Assembly: GCF_030409335.1 (NCBI RefSeq)
Contig: NZ_JAUFPN010000182.1
Location: 1 to 64,000 of the forward strand
Reading direction: 5' to 3'
DNA from: Paeniroseomonas aquatica
GTDB lineage: Bacteria; Pseudomonadota; Alphaproteobacteria; Acetobacterales; Acetobacteraceae
Length of the DNA: 64,000 nucleotides
Shown: in pieces, positions 45,254 to 53,435 of the stretch
How the letters are laid out: every line of letters begins with the position of its first letter
Numbering within the stretch: position 1 is the stretch's first letter
Program-made: the position numbers and the translations under genes
Notes under the pieces: model-generated
What the model saw: the letters and a program-made list of their open reading frames with translations, nothing else
What the model was told of the DNA's origin: nothing
Databases searched by the model: none

Positions 45254-46003
45254 CTAGGCCAGGGCCAGGTTCGGCACCCGCACCAAAGTGAACAGGCCGA
45301 AGGGCGGGCATTCGGTGATCTCGACCGCCTGCCGCGGATCATCGAGCAGATCCGTCAGGGCGAAATCCGGATGCCAGCCGAGCACGCGGGACAGCGGCGC
45401 CAGCGTGCGCTCGGCCCACCAGCGCAGGCCGCCCTCGGCGGCGAAGTGATTGACGAAAAGCAGCTCGCCGCCCGGCCGCACCACCCGGCGCATCTCGCGG
45501 TAGAGCCGCCTGGCATCGGGCACCACCGTCGCGGTGAACATCGCCACCGCGATGTCGAAGCTATCGTCCTCGAAGGCCATGGCCTCGGCGTCCATCTCGA
45601 CCAGGCCGACGACGTTGCGCAGGCCGCGGCTCTCCACCCGCTCGCGGGCGTGCCTCAACATGTCGCGCGACAGGTCGATGCCGACCACGCGCTTCTGCGG
45701 ATGGTACAGCGGCAGGGCGAGGCCGGTGCCGACGCCGACTTCCAGCACGCGGGTGCCGGGCAGCTTGTTCGCCATCGCGACCGCACGCTTGCGCCCGGCG
45801 CCGGAGACGCCGCCGAAGACGCCGTCATAGACACCGGCCCAGCGGCGATAGGCATCGCGCACGGACTCCACATCCAGCGCAGCCCGTGGATGCGCCAGCC
45901 GATCGACCTGCTTGCTTGGGGGCTGCTGCAGCCTTGCGTGGGAAATGACGCGGCTCTCCTCCGGCGTAGGCCCTGCGCTAGACCAATGCTGCCGAGGACG
46001 CAA
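45254..46003 (-). CDS. PmtA-like phospholipid N-methyltransferase
   Basis: Encodes up to 249 residues. The core has YRRWAGVYDGVFG and the SAM motif VLEVGVGTGL, then VVGIDLS, as in the PmtA type of phosphatidylethanolamine N-methyltransferase. It would make methylated PE and phosphatidylcholine in the membrane. The stated 5' end is a TTG codon; GTG codons near 45871 or 45862 would give a protein starting close to the conserved core, so the true start is uncertain. A general small-molecule methyltransferase is the main alternative. Confidence 0.78.
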   Translation of the reverse strand: MRPRQHWSSAGPTPEESRVISHARLQQPPSKQVDRLAHPRAALDVESVRDAYRRWAGVYDGVFGGVSGAGRKRAVAMANKLPGTRVLEVGVGTGLALPLYHPQKRVVGIDLSRDMLRHARERVESRGLRNVVGLVEMDAEAMAFEDDSFDIAVAMFTATVVPDARRLYREMRRVVRPGGELLFVNHFAAEGGLRWWAERTLAPLSRVLGWHPDFALTDLLDDPRQAVEITECPPFGLFTLVRVPNLALA

Positions 46004-46027
46004 GCGTGGGCGACCTCCTCCGGTTGC

Positions 46028-46906
46028 CTAGGAGGCCGGTGATCCGCGCGCCTTTTCCGGCAGCGCAACCAGAATTCCGCCGGTGGCGATGACCGCCGCG
46101 CCGGCCAGGGTCCAGCCATCCGGCCAGTCGCCGAAGACCAGCACGCCCGCCAGGGTTGCCCAGACCAGCTGGGTATAGGACAGCGGCGCGAGCAGGCTGA
46201 CCGGCGCCCGCGCATAGGCCAGCACCAGCAGCCCGTGCCCCAGCGCGCCCAGCAGGCCGAGCAGCACCAGCAGCCCCCAGTCCAGCGTCCCCGGCCAGGT
46301 CCAGACCAGGGGCTGCACCAGCGTCGTCACCACCGCCCCGGCGAAGCCGGTGTGCAGGATGGTGGTGCGCGGGTCGTCGATCGCCGCCAGCTTGCGGGTC
46401 AGGATCTGGTAGACCGCGAACATCGCCGCGGTGCCGAGCGGCAGCAGCACCGCCCAGTGCATCGGCGCCCCGCCGGTCAGGAAGGGCGGCCGGATCGCCA
46501 CCAGCACCCCGGCCAGACCGACGCAGACCCCCAGCCAGCGCCGCCAGCCCACCCGCTCCCGCAGCCAAGTCGCGGCCAGGGCCACGGTGAACAGCGGCGA
46601 GGCGAAGCCGATCGCCGTCGCATCGGTCAGCGGCAGGTGCGGCAGGGCGGTGGAGAACATCAGGTTGGCGCCGGCCAGCATCAGGCTGCGCCAGGCCTGC
46701 AGCCAGGGCGCCCGGGACCGCCAGGGCAGCCGCCCCATGGTCAGCCGGAACAGCAGGGCCACGGCCAGCAGGCTGAAGACGAAGCGCGCCCACATGAGCT
46801 GCGGCACGGCGTAGTAGGCCGTGAGCAGCTTCAGCAGCGTGTCCATGCAGACGAAGACCGCGAGCGCCGCCACCTGCAGCGCGACGCCGGCGAGCCAACC
46901 CTTCAT
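46028..46906 (-). CDS. EamA/DMT family membrane transporter
   Basis: Encodes 292 residues with ten spans arranged as two EamA repeats (about 5-135 and 150-285). The motif PLFTVALAATWLRERVGWRRW ends the first repeat (residues approximate). Such carriers export metabolites or amino acids. No neighbour indicates the substrate. Confidence 0.88.
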   Translation of the reverse strand: MKGWLAGVALQVAALAVFVCMDTLLKLLTAYYAVPQLMWARFVFSLLAVALLFRLTMGRLPWRSRAPWLQAWRSLMLAGANLMFSTALPHLPLTDATAIGFASPLFTVALAATWLRERVGWRRWLGVCVGLAGVLVAIRPPFLTGGAPMHWAVLLPLGTAAMFAVYQILTRKLAAIDDPRTTILHTGFAGAVVTTLVQPLVWTWPGTLDWGLLVLLGLLGALGHGLLVLAYARAPVSLLAPLSYTQLVWATLAGVLVFGDWPDGWTLAGAAVIATGGILVALPEKARGSPAS

Positions 46907-46989
46907 CGGCTGGCGAGCAATCTAACCATCCCGACAGGATCGCCCCGGCGCCGGCCGGGGGCAACCCATGGTGGTGAGCGCCGCTGCGG

Positions 46990-47454
46990 TCAGGCGGCGT
47001 CTTCGCGCCGGTCGCGGGCCTTCACGTAGGCGACCGCCGCATGCTCCTGGCAATAGGGCTTGCCGCCCAGCGCCTCGGCCACGCAGAAGCGGAAGTCCGC
47101 GGTGCCCGGCTCGCCCAGCGGCCAGCAGCAATTCCGCAGGGAGGCGCGGGGGAAGGCGCGGACCACGGCGGTGGCGGGCTGGCCGGCCGGCTTCTCCGGC
47201 CGGCGGATGGTGGCGGCGGCCTCGCGCGGCGTGCCCGGGGCGGCGGGGGTGCGGCGCGGCTGGACCTGGGCGGGCCGGCTGGCGGCCTCGGCATCGCGGC
47301 GGATGGGACTGGGCCTCGCGTCGAGGTTCAGCCGGTGCGCCTTGCCGACAACGGCGTTCTTCGAGATGCCCATGCGGCGGCCGATCTCGGCCGTCGAATG
47401 ACCCTCTGCCCAAAACGCACGGAGCTGGTCGATAGCCTCTGCCGTCCAGTCCAT
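46990..47454 (-). CDS. gcrA: GcrA cell cycle regulator
   Basis: Encodes 154 residues. The N-terminal helix-turn-helix (MDWTAEAIDQLRAFWAEGHS, then IGRRMGISKNAVVGKAHRLNL) and the C-terminal domain with CCWPLGEPG and PYCQEHA are characteristic. In Caulobacter GcrA binds sigma70 and activates promoters carrying methylated GANTC. A Pro/Ala/Arg-rich linker joins the domains. A DnaA-box-like site and a GAATC lie upstream. Confidence 0.96.
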   Translation of the reverse strand: MDWTAEAIDQLRAFWAEGHSTAEIGRRMGISKNAVVGKAHRLNLDARPSPIRRDAEAASRPAQVQPRRTPAAPGTPREAAATIRRPEKPAGQPATAVVRAFPRASLRNCCWPLGEPGTADFRFCVAEALGGKPYCQEHAAVAYVKARDRREDAA

Positions 47455-47559
47455 GTGGTTCTCCCGATCAACGGCCCACCAGATGTAGCGCCTACTAGAT
47501 ACGGTAGGATATCGCGTGGGTGGACCACAAGTTCTGGCGCGTCGAGTTCACCAAAAAGC

Positions 47560-47568
47560 TGTGGACAA
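47560..47568 (-). promoter_or_regulatory. Near-consensus DnaA box upstream of gcrA
   Basis: On the minus strand this reads TTGTCCACA, one mismatch from TTATNCACA. It is about 106 bases upstream of the gcrA ATG. In Caulobacter crescentus DnaA activates gcrA transcription, so the location is meaningful. A GAATC methylation site lies at 47659-47663, further upstream. Confidence 0.5.
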
Positions 47569-47677
47569 GCCTGCACATGCATCGGATTGGCGAATTTTGG
47601 CAAGCCCCGGCATGCAAATTAACCCTCGCGGAGCGTCACGACATGTCGAAACGAATGCGAATCGAGCGGGCGGCCGG

Positions 47678-48397
47678 CTAGCCGAAGGCCAGCCGCCAGA
47701 GCAGCGGCAGCAGCAGCGCCGTGGCCAGGGCGTTCAGCCCCATCGCCAGCCCGCTGAAGGCCCCCGCCGCGGCGCTGACCGACAGCGCCCGGGCGGTGCC
47801 GATGCCATGCGCCGCGGTGCCGATCGCCAGCCCCCGCGCCCGCATGTCCCGCACCCGCGCCCAGTCCAGCACCAGCGGCCCGAGCGCCGCCCCGGTGATG
47901 CCGCTGCAGATCACCAGCGCCGCGGTCAGCGACGGCAGCCCGCCGATCCGCTCGGCGATGCCCATGGCGACCGGGGTGGTGACCGAGCGCGGCGCCAGCG
48001 AGGCGACCACCTCCGGCGCCGCCCGCAGCGCCAGGGCGATGGCGACGCCGACCCCGGCCGCGAAGACCCCGCCGGCGATGACCGAGACCGCCGCCACCCC
48101 CGCCGCCCGCCGCACCACCGCCCATTGCCGGTAGAGCGGCACCGCCAGCGCCACGGTCGCCGGGCCGAGCAGGAAATGCACGAATTGCGCACCCTCGAAG
48201 TAGCTGCGGTAGTCGATGCCCGTCAGCAGCAGCCCGGCCGCCAGCAGCGCCACCGCGAACAGCACCGGATTGGCCAGCGCATGCCGCCCGCAGGCCCGCT
48301 GCAGCCGCAGCGCGCCGAGCCAGGCGAGCAGGGTCGCGGTCAGCGCCGCCAGCGGCTCCCGCGCCAAATAGACCCAGATCTCGCCCAGTTCGCTCAT
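47678..48397 (-). CDS. lrgB: LrgB/CidB family membrane protein
   Basis: Encodes 239 residues with about seven spans. The conserved blocks FLLGPATVALAVPLY (about 85-100), PRSVTTPVAMGIAE (about 138-150) and GTAAHGIGTARAL (about 195-207) identify LrgB/CidB. With LrgA it affects murein hydrolase export, or in some bacteria carboxylate transport. The lrgA gene ends 10 bases before its start. Confidence 0.93.
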   Translation of the reverse strand: MSELGEIWVYLAREPLAALTATLLAWLGALRLQRACGRHALANPVLFAVALLAAGLLLTGIDYRSYFEGAQFVHFLLGPATVALAVPLYRQWAVVRRAAGVAAVSVIAGGVFAAGVGVAIALALRAAPEVVASLAPRSVTTPVAMGIAERIGGLPSLTAALVICSGITGAALGPLVLDWARVRDMRARGLAIGTAAHGIGTARALSVSAAAGAFSGLAMGLNALATALLLPLLWRLAFG

Positions 48398-48407
48398 CGC
48401 GGGTCGC

Positions 48408-48752
48408 TCATCCGAGCCGCCGCAGCAGCCATTGCGCCAGCCGCCCGGTGAAGGCGATGGCCGAGAGGGTGCCGACCACCACCGCCAGCGACAGCGGCGC
48501 CCAGTCCCGCGCCAGCAGCGGCAGGTAGAGCACCACCCCGACCCCGGCCGGCACGAAGAGCAGCCCGAGGCTGCCGAGCAGCCCATCCGCCGTCGCATCC
48601 AGCGCCGGCGGCGCCTCCCGCCCGCGCAGCAGCAGCGCCAGGAACAGCAGCACCATGCCGATCACCGGGCCCGGCACCGGCAGGTGCAGCGCCCGCGCCA
48701 CGACCTCGCCGGCCAGCTGGCAGGCGAGCAGGGCGGCGAGCGCGCCGATCAT
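48408..48752 (-). CDS. lrgA: LrgA/CidA family holin-like protein
   Basis: Encodes 114 residues with about four spans and the conserved motif LPVPGPVIGMVLLFLALL near residues 25-43. LrgA/CidA proteins are holin-like partners of LrgB. Its ATG overlaps the stop of the NIPSNAP gene by four bases, and lrgB follows after 10 bases, so three genes form one unit. Confidence 0.92.
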   Translation of the reverse strand: MIGALAALLACQLAGEVVARALHLPVPGPVIGMVLLFLALLLRGREAPPALDATADGLLGSLGLLFVPAGVGVVLYLPLLARDWAPLSLAVVVGTLSAIAFTGRLAQWLLRRLG

Positions 48753-49084
48753 GCCGTGCCGGCCCGGTAGGCCTCGAAGAAGCCGGTCGGGCGGATGATG
48801 CGGTTCTGCATCTTCACCAGCGCCCCCTGCTGCGCCGCGGCCTTGAGGTAGGCGGCCCAGGCGGGGTCGGCGGCCATGGCGGCGCGGCGCCGCTCGCGGT
48901 CGCCCTGGTCGGCATAGCCCCACATGTGGACCACGGTGTTCAGCGCGCCCTCCAACGTGGTGTACCAGCCGACGCAGTGGCCGAGGTGCTTCAGCTGCAG
49001 CGGCCAGCCCTGCTCCTCGTAGAGCGCGACGAACTCGGCCATCCGGTTCGGCAGGGTGGTGTAGATGCGCAGGTCGACGATCAT
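48749..49084 (-). CDS. NIPSNAP family protein
   Basis: Encodes 111 residues of the dimeric alpha-beta barrel type: MIVDLRIYTTLPNRM at the start, HMWGYAD in the middle, ending RPTGFFE. The biochemical role is unknown. ATG 49084 was chosen because the conserved N-terminus begins there. Its stop overlaps lrgA by 4 bases, an uncommon coupling. Confidence 0.87.
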   Translation of the reverse strand: MIVDLRIYTTLPNRMAEFVALYEEQGWPLQLKHLGHCVGWYTTLEGALNTVVHMWGYADQGDRERRRAAMAADPAWAAYLKAAAQQGALVKMQNRIIRPTGFFEAYRAGTA

Positions 49085-49123
49085 GGCGGCGGCTCCCTCT
49101 CCGCCGCCATGATCCATGAGCGG

Positions 49124-50731
49124 CTACTGCAGGTCCACCGTCACCAGGTCCTGGAACCAGGACTGCGCCGAGACGAAGCCGCGCACCCGGCACGACATGG
49201 CGCGCGGATTGAGGTCGTGCACGATGAAGAGCCAGGGCGGGTTGTCCACCAGCCGCTCATGCGCGCGGGCATAGGCGGCGTCGTAGGCGGCCGGCGTCGT
49301 CGCGTTCTCGAGCGCGCCGAAGGCGGCCTCGAATTCCGGGTCGTTCCACTGGCCCCAGTTGAAGCCGTTGGGCGGCACGAAGGCCTGCAGGAAGTAGCGC
49401 GCCGCCACCGCCGGATCGGAGGAGGGCGAGGAGGGGTTCACCGAGGCCGCGCCGTTCAGGATGCCGGCATCCGGCCCGCTGCGCATCGCGGTCAGCAGGG
49501 TGTTCCACTCCGTCACCTCGAAGGCGACGTTGACGCCGCAGGCCTCCTTCAGGTTCTGCTGCATGTACTCGTTCATCGGCAGCGGCAGCATCTGGCCGGA
49601 GCCGCTGGCCGAGATCAGCACCTTGAAGGACAGCGGGCGCTGCGCGGTGAAGCCGGCCTCGGCCAGCAGCGCCTTCCCCTTCGCGGGGTCGAAGCCGTAG
49701 CGGTTCTGCGGACTGCCGAAATGCGGGTCGGAGGGCTTCAGCCAGCCGACCGAGGGCTCCGCCGTGCCGTTCAGCAATTGCACCAGCCCGGCGCGGTCGA
49801 CGCAGTAGTTCAGCGCCTGCCGCACCCGGGGGTCGCGGAAGGGCGTGGCGGCGCCGCCCATCTGGAAGAACCAGGGCCAGACATGCGGGTAGCTGTTGGT
49901 CACCACGTTGAAGTTCGCCTGGCGCAGCGAGGGGATGGCATCCGGCGGCGGCACCTCGATCCAGTCCACCTGGCCCGAGCGCAGCGCGGCGAGCCGGCTG
50001 TTCGCCTCCGGGATCGGCAGCAGCAGCACGCGGTCGAGCTTCGGCACCCGCGCCGGGTCCCAGTAGCCCTCGTTCTTCGTGAGCTCGGCCGAGACCCGCG
50101 CGGTGAAGCGCGAGAGGCGGAACGGCCCGGTGCCGGCGGGGGGGAGCATCGCCACCCTGGACCAGTCGCGGCCGCCCTGCTCGAAGCTGTTCGGGCTGAT
50201 GAACAGGATATAGACCGCCATGTAGGGGAAGTAGCTGGCGACGCGGGTGGTGGTCATCGCCACCGTCCGGTCGTCGATCTTGCGGTAGCTCGCCATGATC
50301 GGGATGCGCGAGCGGGTGATGCCGCTGCCGGCCGGCTCGAACTGCGGGCTGTCGGTCTTGAAGAAGCGGTCGAGGTTCCAGATCACGCTGTCGGCGCTGA
50401 AGGGCGTGCCGTCGTGGAATTTGACGCCTTCGCGCAGCCGGAAGATCCAGGTCTTCGGATCGGCCGGGTCCTGCGACCAGCTTTCCGCCAGGCCCGGGCG
50501 AAGCGCCGCCGGCTGGTCGGCGCGGCTGAGGTCCCAGAGCACCAGCCCCTCGAAGCTGGGGTAGCCGAGGAAGCGCATGCCCTCGAAGCCGTTGTTCGGC
50601 ATGCCCGTGGTGGTCGGCACGTCGGCCGCGGTCATGGCGATGCGGAGCGTTTTCTGCTGCGCCAGGGCGGGTGGCGCCAGGGCCAGCAGGGCGGCCATGG
50701 CGAGGCCCCTGAATAATCCGGTGCGGTTCAT
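49124..50731 (-). CDS. Family 5 extracellular solute-binding protein (paralogue 1)
   Basis: Encodes 535 residues. A signal peptide (MNRTGLFRGLAMAALLALAPPALAQ) is followed by a peptide/nickel-type binding fold with blocks RLREGVKFHDG, LNYCVDRAGL and QSWFQDLVTVDLQ at the end. It captures peptides or other small molecules for an ABC importer, but no permease or ATPase gene is in the window. It is a close paralogue of the product of 51400-53016 and more distantly of 60877-62493. Confidence 0.92.
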   Translation of the reverse strand: MNRTGLFRGLAMAALLALAPPALAQQKTLRIAMTAADVPTTTGMPNNGFEGMRFLGYPSFEGLVLWDLSRADQPAALRPGLAESWSQDPADPKTWIFRLREGVKFHDGTPFSADSVIWNLDRFFKTDSPQFEPAGSGITRSRIPIMASYRKIDDRTVAMTTTRVASYFPYMAVYILFISPNSFEQGGRDWSRVAMLPPAGTGPFRLSRFTARVSAELTKNEGYWDPARVPKLDRVLLLPIPEANSRLAALRSGQVDWIEVPPPDAIPSLRQANFNVVTNSYPHVWPWFFQMGGAATPFRDPRVRQALNYCVDRAGLVQLLNGTAEPSVGWLKPSDPHFGSPQNRYGFDPAKGKALLAEAGFTAQRPLSFKVLISASGSGQMLPLPMNEYMQQNLKEACGVNVAFEVTEWNTLLTAMRSGPDAGILNGAASVNPSSPSSDPAVAARYFLQAFVPPNGFNWGQWNDPEFEAAFGALENATTPAAYDAAYARAHERLVDNPPWLFIVHDLNPRAMSCRVRGFVSAQSWFQDLVTVDLQ

Positions 50732-50925
50732 CGGCGTGTCCGTCCCCTGTCTCGGTGGCGCCGCCGCGATGCAAGCAGCGTGCAAGCTGGCACGTCCCCT
50801 TGCCGATGCAGTGGCGGGGATTGCCTGCACAAAGCTTGCGCAAGGCTGCCTGCGGCCGCAGCAGCGGCTCAGGGCGTGGCCCATCGCAGCCTCGGGGCTT
50901 CATCGGCGGGCAGGACAGCCGTGTG
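50732..50925. other. Gap with no recognised gene
   Basis: This 194-base stretch upstream of the first family-5 binding protein gene should hold its promoter. I found no convincing reading frame, repeat or RNA structure. Confidence 0.4.
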
Positions 50926-51351
50926 TCAGGCTGTCGGCGGGGTCGCCCTCCGCCCCAGGACCATCGGCAGCGCGGCGAAAGCGACCTGCCCGGCCAGCCC
51001 GACTAACCCCAGCGGGGTGGCCGTGGCCGCCGCCCAGTCCATGACGCCTTGGCCGCGCAGCACCCCGGCCAGCGCTATTTCGCTGGCCATCGTCAGGGCG
51101 AAGGCGGTCGCGCCCATCGTGGCGCGCTGCGGGAGCGTGAGGACACGATGGCGCAGGATCCGGCGGGCGACGGCCCAGCTCACCACGAGGATCATGGGCA
51201 CTTCCAGCAGGACCGCGGCCGTCGGCCCGATGCGGGGTGCCACGACCAGCACCCGGGCAACCCCCATGGCGAAGGCCACGGCGAATACCGCCAGGAAATA
51301 CAGCAGCCCCGGCAGCAATGCCGCGGTCATCGGAGCGGCCGGCCGGACCAT
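50926..51351 (-). CDS. Hypothetical four-span membrane protein
   Basis: Encodes 141 residues with four hydrophobic segments (about 8-30, 45-62, 78-96 and 110-130) and basic loops (RRILRHRVLTLPQR). I do not recognise the family. It lies between two paralogous solute-binding protein genes on the same strand, and I see no direct link to them. The segment LRGQGVMDWAAATATPLGLVGL resembles a conserved re-entrant region but is not diagnostic. Confidence 0.65.
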   Translation of the reverse strand: MVRPAAPMTAALLPGLLYFLAVFAVAFAMGVARVLVVAPRIGPTAAVLLEVPMILVVSWAVARRILRHRVLTLPQRATMGATAFALTMASEIALAGVLRGQGVMDWAAATATPLGLVGLAGQVAFAALPMVLGRRATPPTA

Positions 51352-51399
51352 GATCGGCGCATCATGCCACGCCGATCATGGTGAAGGCGTGCCCCTGCC

Positions 51400-53016
51400 C
51401 TATTGCAGATCGACCCGCGTCAGGTCCTGGTACCAGGACTGCGCCGAGACGAAGCCGCGCACCCGCCGGGTCATCGCGCGGGGATTGAGGTCGTGCACGA
51501 TGTAGAGCCAGGGCGCGCCATCGACCAGCCGCTCATGCGCCCGTGTCAGCGCCGCGGCGATGGCCGTCGGGTCGGTGCTGGTCTCGACCGCGGCGAAGGC
51601 GGCATCGAAGGCCGCGTCCCGCCAATGCCCGGCGTTGGAGCCGACCGGCGTCGCATTGGAGGAGAGGAACCAGCGCGCCATCTGCGAGGCATCGGAGGAA
51701 ACCAGGCTGATGTTCAGCGCATCGGCGCCGAGCCATTGCGGCGCATCCGGCGTGGCCCGGAGCCCGGCCAGCAGGGTGTTCCACTCGACCACCTGGAAGG
51801 CGATGTCGACGCCGCAATTCTCCTTCAGCGATTGCTGGAGGTACTCGTTCATCGGCAGCGGCAGCATCTGGCCGGAGCCGCTGGTGGAGATGCCGATGGT
51901 CAGCTTCAGCGGCCGCTGCGCGGCATAGCCGGCCTCGGCCAGCAGGGCGCGGCCCTTGGCCGCATCCAGCCGGTAGCGGTTCTGCGGGCTGCCGAACAGC
52001 GGGTCGTTCGGCTTGTAGAAGCCGACCGAGGGCTCCGCCGTGCCGTTCAGCAGCGTGACCATGCCGTCGCGGTCGAAGCAGTAGTTCAGCGCCTGGCGCA
52101 CCCGGACGTCGGAGGTCGGGCTGGAGGCGCGGCCGGCGGCGAAGACCCAGGGCCAGACATGCGGATAGCTGTTGGTCACCACCTGGAAGCCGCCGGCGCG
52201 CAGGCTCGGCAGCCCGTCCGGCGGCGGCACCTCGATCCAGTCCACCTGGCCGGAGCGCAGGGCGGCAAGCCGCGTATTCGCCTCCGGCATCGGCAGCAGC
52301 AGGATGCGGTCGAGCTTGGCGCGGCGGTTCGGGTCCCAGTAGTTGTCATTGCGCGAGATCTCGGCGGATTGCCGCGGCACGAAGCGGGTGATGCGGAAGG
52401 GCCCGGTGCCGGCGGCGCCGGCGGTCGCCACCTTGGACCAGTCCCGGCCGTTGCTCTCCCAGGACTGCGGCGAGGTGAAGAGGATCCAGGTCAGCAGGTA
52501 GGGCAGGTAGGAGATCGGCCGGGCGGTCTCGAGCTCGACGGTATGGGCGTCGATCTTCCGATACCCGGTCAGGATCGAGACCCGGCCGCGGGCCAGCGCG
52601 GCGCCGGCGGCATCGAATTGCGGACTGTCGTTCTTGTAGAAGCGGTCGAAGTTCCAGATGACGCTATCGGCGCCGAAGTCCGAGCCGTCGTGGAATTTCA
52701 CCCCTTGGCGCAGGTCGAAGCGCCATTTCCTGCCGTCGGCCGGGTCCTGGGTCCAGGCGGTGGCGAGGCCGGGCATGATATCCGCCGGCCGGTCGGCGCG
52801 CGAGAGGTCCCAGTTCACCAGCGGCTCGAAGACGGGGAAGCCGAGGAAGCGCATGCCCTCGGAGCCGTTGTTCGGCATGCCGGTGGTGGTCGGCACGTCC
52901 GAGGCGGTCATCGCGACGCGCAGGACCTTGGGGGCCTGGGCTTGGGCGGTGAGTGGGACGATCAGGCTGGCGGCGAGGGCCAGGCGTCTGAAGGTGGTTC
53001 CGGTGCGAAGGTGCAA
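51400..53016 (-). CDS. Family 5 extracellular solute-binding protein (paralogue 2)
   Basis: Encodes 538 residues with a signal peptide (...LIVPLTAQAQA). It has the same blocks as paralogue 1, such as DLRQGVKFHDG, ALNYCFDRDGM, SGSGQMLPLPMNEY and a C-terminus ending QSWYQDLTRVDLQ. The two genes are a local duplication separated by a membrane protein gene. It should bind a solute for an importer encoded elsewhere. Confidence 0.92.
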   Translation of the reverse strand: MHLRTGTTFRRLALAASLIVPLTAQAQAPKVLRVAMTASDVPTTTGMPNNGSEGMRFLGFPVFEPLVNWDLSRADRPADIMPGLATAWTQDPADGRKWRFDLRQGVKFHDGSDFGADSVIWNFDRFYKNDSPQFDAAGAALARGRVSILTGYRKIDAHTVELETARPISYLPYLLTWILFTSPQSWESNGRDWSKVATAGAAGTGPFRITRFVPRQSAEISRNDNYWDPNRRAKLDRILLLPMPEANTRLAALRSGQVDWIEVPPPDGLPSLRAGGFQVVTNSYPHVWPWVFAAGRASSPTSDVRVRQALNYCFDRDGMVTLLNGTAEPSVGFYKPNDPLFGSPQNRYRLDAAKGRALLAEAGYAAQRPLKLTIGISTSGSGQMLPLPMNEYLQQSLKENCGVDIAFQVVEWNTLLAGLRATPDAPQWLGADALNISLVSSDASQMARWFLSSNATPVGSNAGHWRDAAFDAAFAAVETSTDPTAIAAALTRAHERLVDGAPWLYIVHDLNPRAMTRRVRGFVSAQSWYQDLTRVDLQ

Positions 53017-53045
53017 GGCGAGGCTCCCTGGTTAGGCGGCCGGGC

Positions 53046-53435
53046 CTAGCAAGGATCGTGCTGCGGCCTTCGTTCGAGCAATTCGACCATCACCCCCTCC
53101 GGGCCCCGCACGAAGGCGAGGCGGAAGCCGGGCCCGGCCTGCATCGGCCCGACCGTGATCTCCGCCCCCTTGGCCCGCAGCGCGGCGCAGGCGGCGTCCA
53201 GGTCCTCGACGCCGAGGCCGATGTGCTCGAGGCCGAGATGCGGGAAGGCCGGGCCGGGCGCGGCCGGGAAATCCGGGTTGGACGGGGCGATCAGCAGCAG
53301 CTGGCCGTCGAGGCGCAGGATATGGCGGCCGGGCCGGCCCTCCGGCGTCGCCTCGGCGCCGAACAGCCGGGTGAAGAACGCCGCCATCGCGCCGGGGTCG
53401 GCGGCGCGGAGGTGGATGTGGTCGAAGCGGAACAT
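53046..53435 (-). CDS. VOC (glyoxalase/bleomycin-resistance fold) family protein
   Basis: Encodes 129 residues with two beta-alpha-beta-beta-beta modules. The pattern starts FRFDHIHLRAAD, with a histidine in LEHIGLGVED and a glutamate in GVMVELLE, fitting the metal site of the fold. Its function is unknown. Its ATG shares one base with the stop of the acyl-CoA ligase gene (TGATG), so the two are co-transcribed. Confidence 0.85.
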   Translation of the reverse strand: MFRFDHIHLRAADPGAMAAFFTRLFGAEATPEGRPGRHILRLDGQLLLIAPSNPDFPAAPGPAFPHLGLEHIGLGVEDLDAACAALRAKGAEITVGPMQAGPGFRLAFVRGPEGVMVELLERRPQHDPC

